This document shows positions 62,789-64,000 of a stretch of DNA of 64,000 bases, in pieces. Below the pieces are notes generated by a model. The model saw nothing but the letters and a program-made list of their open reading frames with translations. It ran no database searches and had not been told where the DNA came from. Made by a program: the position numbers and the translations under genes. Positions within the stretch are counted from its first letter, which is position 1, and each line of letters starts with the position of its first letter. The stretch is taken from contig JAGYKX010000005.1 in the NCBI GenBank assembly GCA_018401115.1, forward strand, positions 310,001-374,000, written 5' to 3'. Source of the stretch: Flavobacteriaceae bacterium (GTDB lineage Bacteria > Bacteroidota > Bacteroidia > Flavobacteriales > Flavobacteriaceae).

Positions 62789-64000
62789 TTAAGATATACT
62801 AACAAATTCCAGTTGGTCTAAACTTACATTTGTGGTAAACATTCCATAGTTAACAATGGCTTTATTTTTCTCTATGGCGTCTATACTTCCAACAGCTTTT
62901 CCATCTTTTAGACGTACCTTATAACCAACTTCAAGTGTAATTTTTGGGGCAGGTGCTGGGGTAGGCTTTATCTTTTCTTTCTTTTTCTTTTCTCTGATTA
63001 CAGCTACCTTTTTAACGACTTCCTCCACCACAGCTTTTTTCGCTGCTTTTTCTTTTTTAAGTACTTGAGCTGTTTTTTTCTTTCTCTTACTATTTTCAAT
63101 TTCTACCACTTTAATTAATTCAGAAACTAACTGTCGTTTTTTGTGGTGAATAAAATATTGTTCTGCTAAGTCATTGACTTTGTTGCCCAGTTGAATCATG
63201 CGTTTGTCTTGATCGTACAATTCTTGATACTTAACAAGCTTGGTTTGTATTTTTTCATTCAAAACTTCTAGTCTAGAAGCTTCATCTCTAGTTTTAGACT
63301 CTACCTCTCTTAGTTTTGAACCTGTAGCAGCCATTTGTGATCGCTCTTTTTGCAGTTTTGCAATGGTAGCATCAAACCTAACCTTTCCCCTTTCAATTTT
63401 CTTTTTTGCTTTATTAATTAAGCTATAGGGTATGCCGTTTTTTTGAGCTACCTCAAAAGTAAAAGACGCCCCTGCCTGTCCCAGTATGAGTTGAAAGGTC
63501 GGTGCTAAAGACTTGGCGTCAAACAACATATTGGCATTTGACATAAAGGGTAAATCATTGGCCAACATTTTTAAATTGGCGTAATGCGTAGTAATCACTC
63601 CAAAAGCCTCCCGTTCATAAAATACTTCCAAAAAAGTTTCCGCTAGGGCACCACCTAATTCGGGATCTGTTCCCGTACCAAATTCATCTATTAAAAACAA
63701 TGTTTTATCATGACATTTTTTTAAAAATGAATTCATGTTTTTTAAGCGGTAACTATAGGTGCTTAAATGATTTTCAATGGATTGGTTGTCACCAATATCT
63801 GTCAATATTTTTTCAAAAAGGATAACTTCGCTTCTTTCATGAACAGGTATTAACATACCGCTTTGAAGCATTAATTGGAGTAATCCAATTGTTTTAAGCG
63901 TAATACTTTTACCTCCAGCATTTGGTCCTGATATGACAATAATTCTGTTTTCTTGTTCTAATTTAATAGTTTGTGGATAAGTAGTATCTCCACTATTTTT
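62789..64000 (-). CDS. mutS2: endonuclease MutS2-like ATPase, C-terminal half (cut by window edge)
   Basis: The reading frame is open to base 64000, so the N-terminal half lies outside. The visible 403 codons contain the MutS ATPase core: Walker A SGPNAGGKSITLKTIGLLQL and Walker B TLFLIDEFGTGTDPELGGAL, then VITTHYANLKMLA. A long charged coiled coil follows, and a Lys/Pro-rich linker leads to a small C-terminal beta domain (VGYKVRLKDGKAVGSIDAIE, NKAIVNYGMFTTNVSLDQLE). The protein ends there; the Smr nuclease domain of Bacillus or Helicobacter MutS2 is absent, as I recall for flavobacterial homologs. MutS2 acts in ribosome rescue or recombination control. Confidence 0.92.
   Translation of the reverse strand, partial: KNSGDTTYPQTIKLEQENRIIVISGPNAGGKSITLKTIGLLQLMLQSGMLIPVHERSEVILFEKILTDIGDNQSIENHLSTYSYRLKNMNSFLKKCHDKTLFLIDEFGTGTDPELGGALAETFLEVFYEREAFGVITTHYANLKMLANDLPFMSNANMLFDAKSLAPTFQLILGQAGASFTFEVAQKNGIPYSLINKAKKKIERGKVRFDATIAKLQKERSQMAATGSKLREVESKTRDEASRLEVLNEKIQTKLVKYQELYDQDKRMIQLGNKVNDLAEQYFIHHKKRQLVSELIKVVEIENSKRKKKTAQVLKKEKAAKKAVVEEVVKKVAVIREKKKKEKIKPTPAPAPKITLEVGYKVRLKDGKAVGSIDAIEKNKAIVNYGMFTTNVSLDQLEFVSIS

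Noticed and set aside
1-64000. tRNA, rRNA, CRISPR, insertion sequence, integron or prophage elements
   Set aside because: No cloverleaf, repeat-spacer array, transposase, integrase or phage structural gene was recognised on either strand.

Overview
The window is an AT-rich chromosomal stretch from a Bacteroidota bacterium, almost certainly a member of the Flavobacteriaceae. The evidence is: (i) promoters of the Bacteroidota type (TTG, 19 bases, TAnnTTTG) in front of lpdA, glmM and aroC, and little sign of Shine-Dalgarno sites; (ii) families typical of the group, such as a fused alpha/beta branched-chain 2-oxoacid dehydrogenase E1, a MutS2 without Smr domain, a DUF4369/TlpA lipoprotein and a DUF6952-like protein; (iii) flavobacterial neighbourhoods such as tpx-ftsK and HsdR_N-like/holA. 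No rRNA, tRNA, CRISPR array, prophage or insertion sequence was seen. Most of the window is core metabolism and genome maintenance.

Layout. 1-3.2 kb: start of ftsK, thiol peroxidase, and a redox operon (peroxiredoxin, thioredoxin, DUF6952-like) whose peroxiredoxin gene has a one-base frameshift. 3.3-8.1 kb: an NhaC-family antiporter and a methionine gamma-lyase-like enzyme divergent from an Lrp-type regulator, then lipoamide dehydrogenase. 8.1-16.9 kb: CDGSH protein, DUF1624-like membrane protein, tilS-dsbD, penicillin-acylase-family protein, ComM-like ATPase. 16.9-27.9 kb: a small gene broken by an in-frame stop, then branched-chain amino acid synthesis as two convergent operons, ilvDBNC (+) and leuC-leuD-cimA/leuA-leuB (-). 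28-39 kb: recG, patatin, M20 hydrolase, UvrD/PcrA helicase, tsaC, OmpA-like lipoprotein, glycosyltransferase, HsdR_N-like nuclease-fold protein, holA. 39-48.2 kb: fused 2-oxoacid dehydrogenase E1, an M1-like protein lacking the zinc motif and fused to a probable outer-membrane barrel, LOG protein, uvrA. 48.2-64 kb: LexA-like S24 repressor with two operator-like palindromes facing uvrA, ggt, acpH-like, glmM, LpxL-like acyltransferase, rhomboid, TlpA-like lipoprotein, FAD/Fe-S oxidoreductase, LpxH-like hydrolase, aroC, DAACS symporter, DCC protein and the C-terminal half of mutS2.

How the genes work together. The branched-chain cluster has acetohydroxyacid synthase, KARI and dihydroxyacid dehydratase plus isopropylmalate isomerase and dehydrogenase, but no ilvA. 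Its single acyl-CoA condensing enzyme looks more like Leptospira citramalate synthase than classical LeuA, so the cluster could make isoleucine from pyruvate and acetyl-CoA. The S24 repressor divergent from uvrA suggests a damage-responsive switch that does not use a canonical LexA. The Lrp/MegL/NhaC trio looks like a methionine uptake and breakdown module.

The observations most worth a second look are the S24 repressor with its paired operators, the citramalate synthase assignment, the zinc-less M1/barrel fusion, the two broken genes, and a 14-bp perfect hairpin inside the start of the FAD/Fe-S oxidoreductase gene. I did not find a clearly new multi-gene system.
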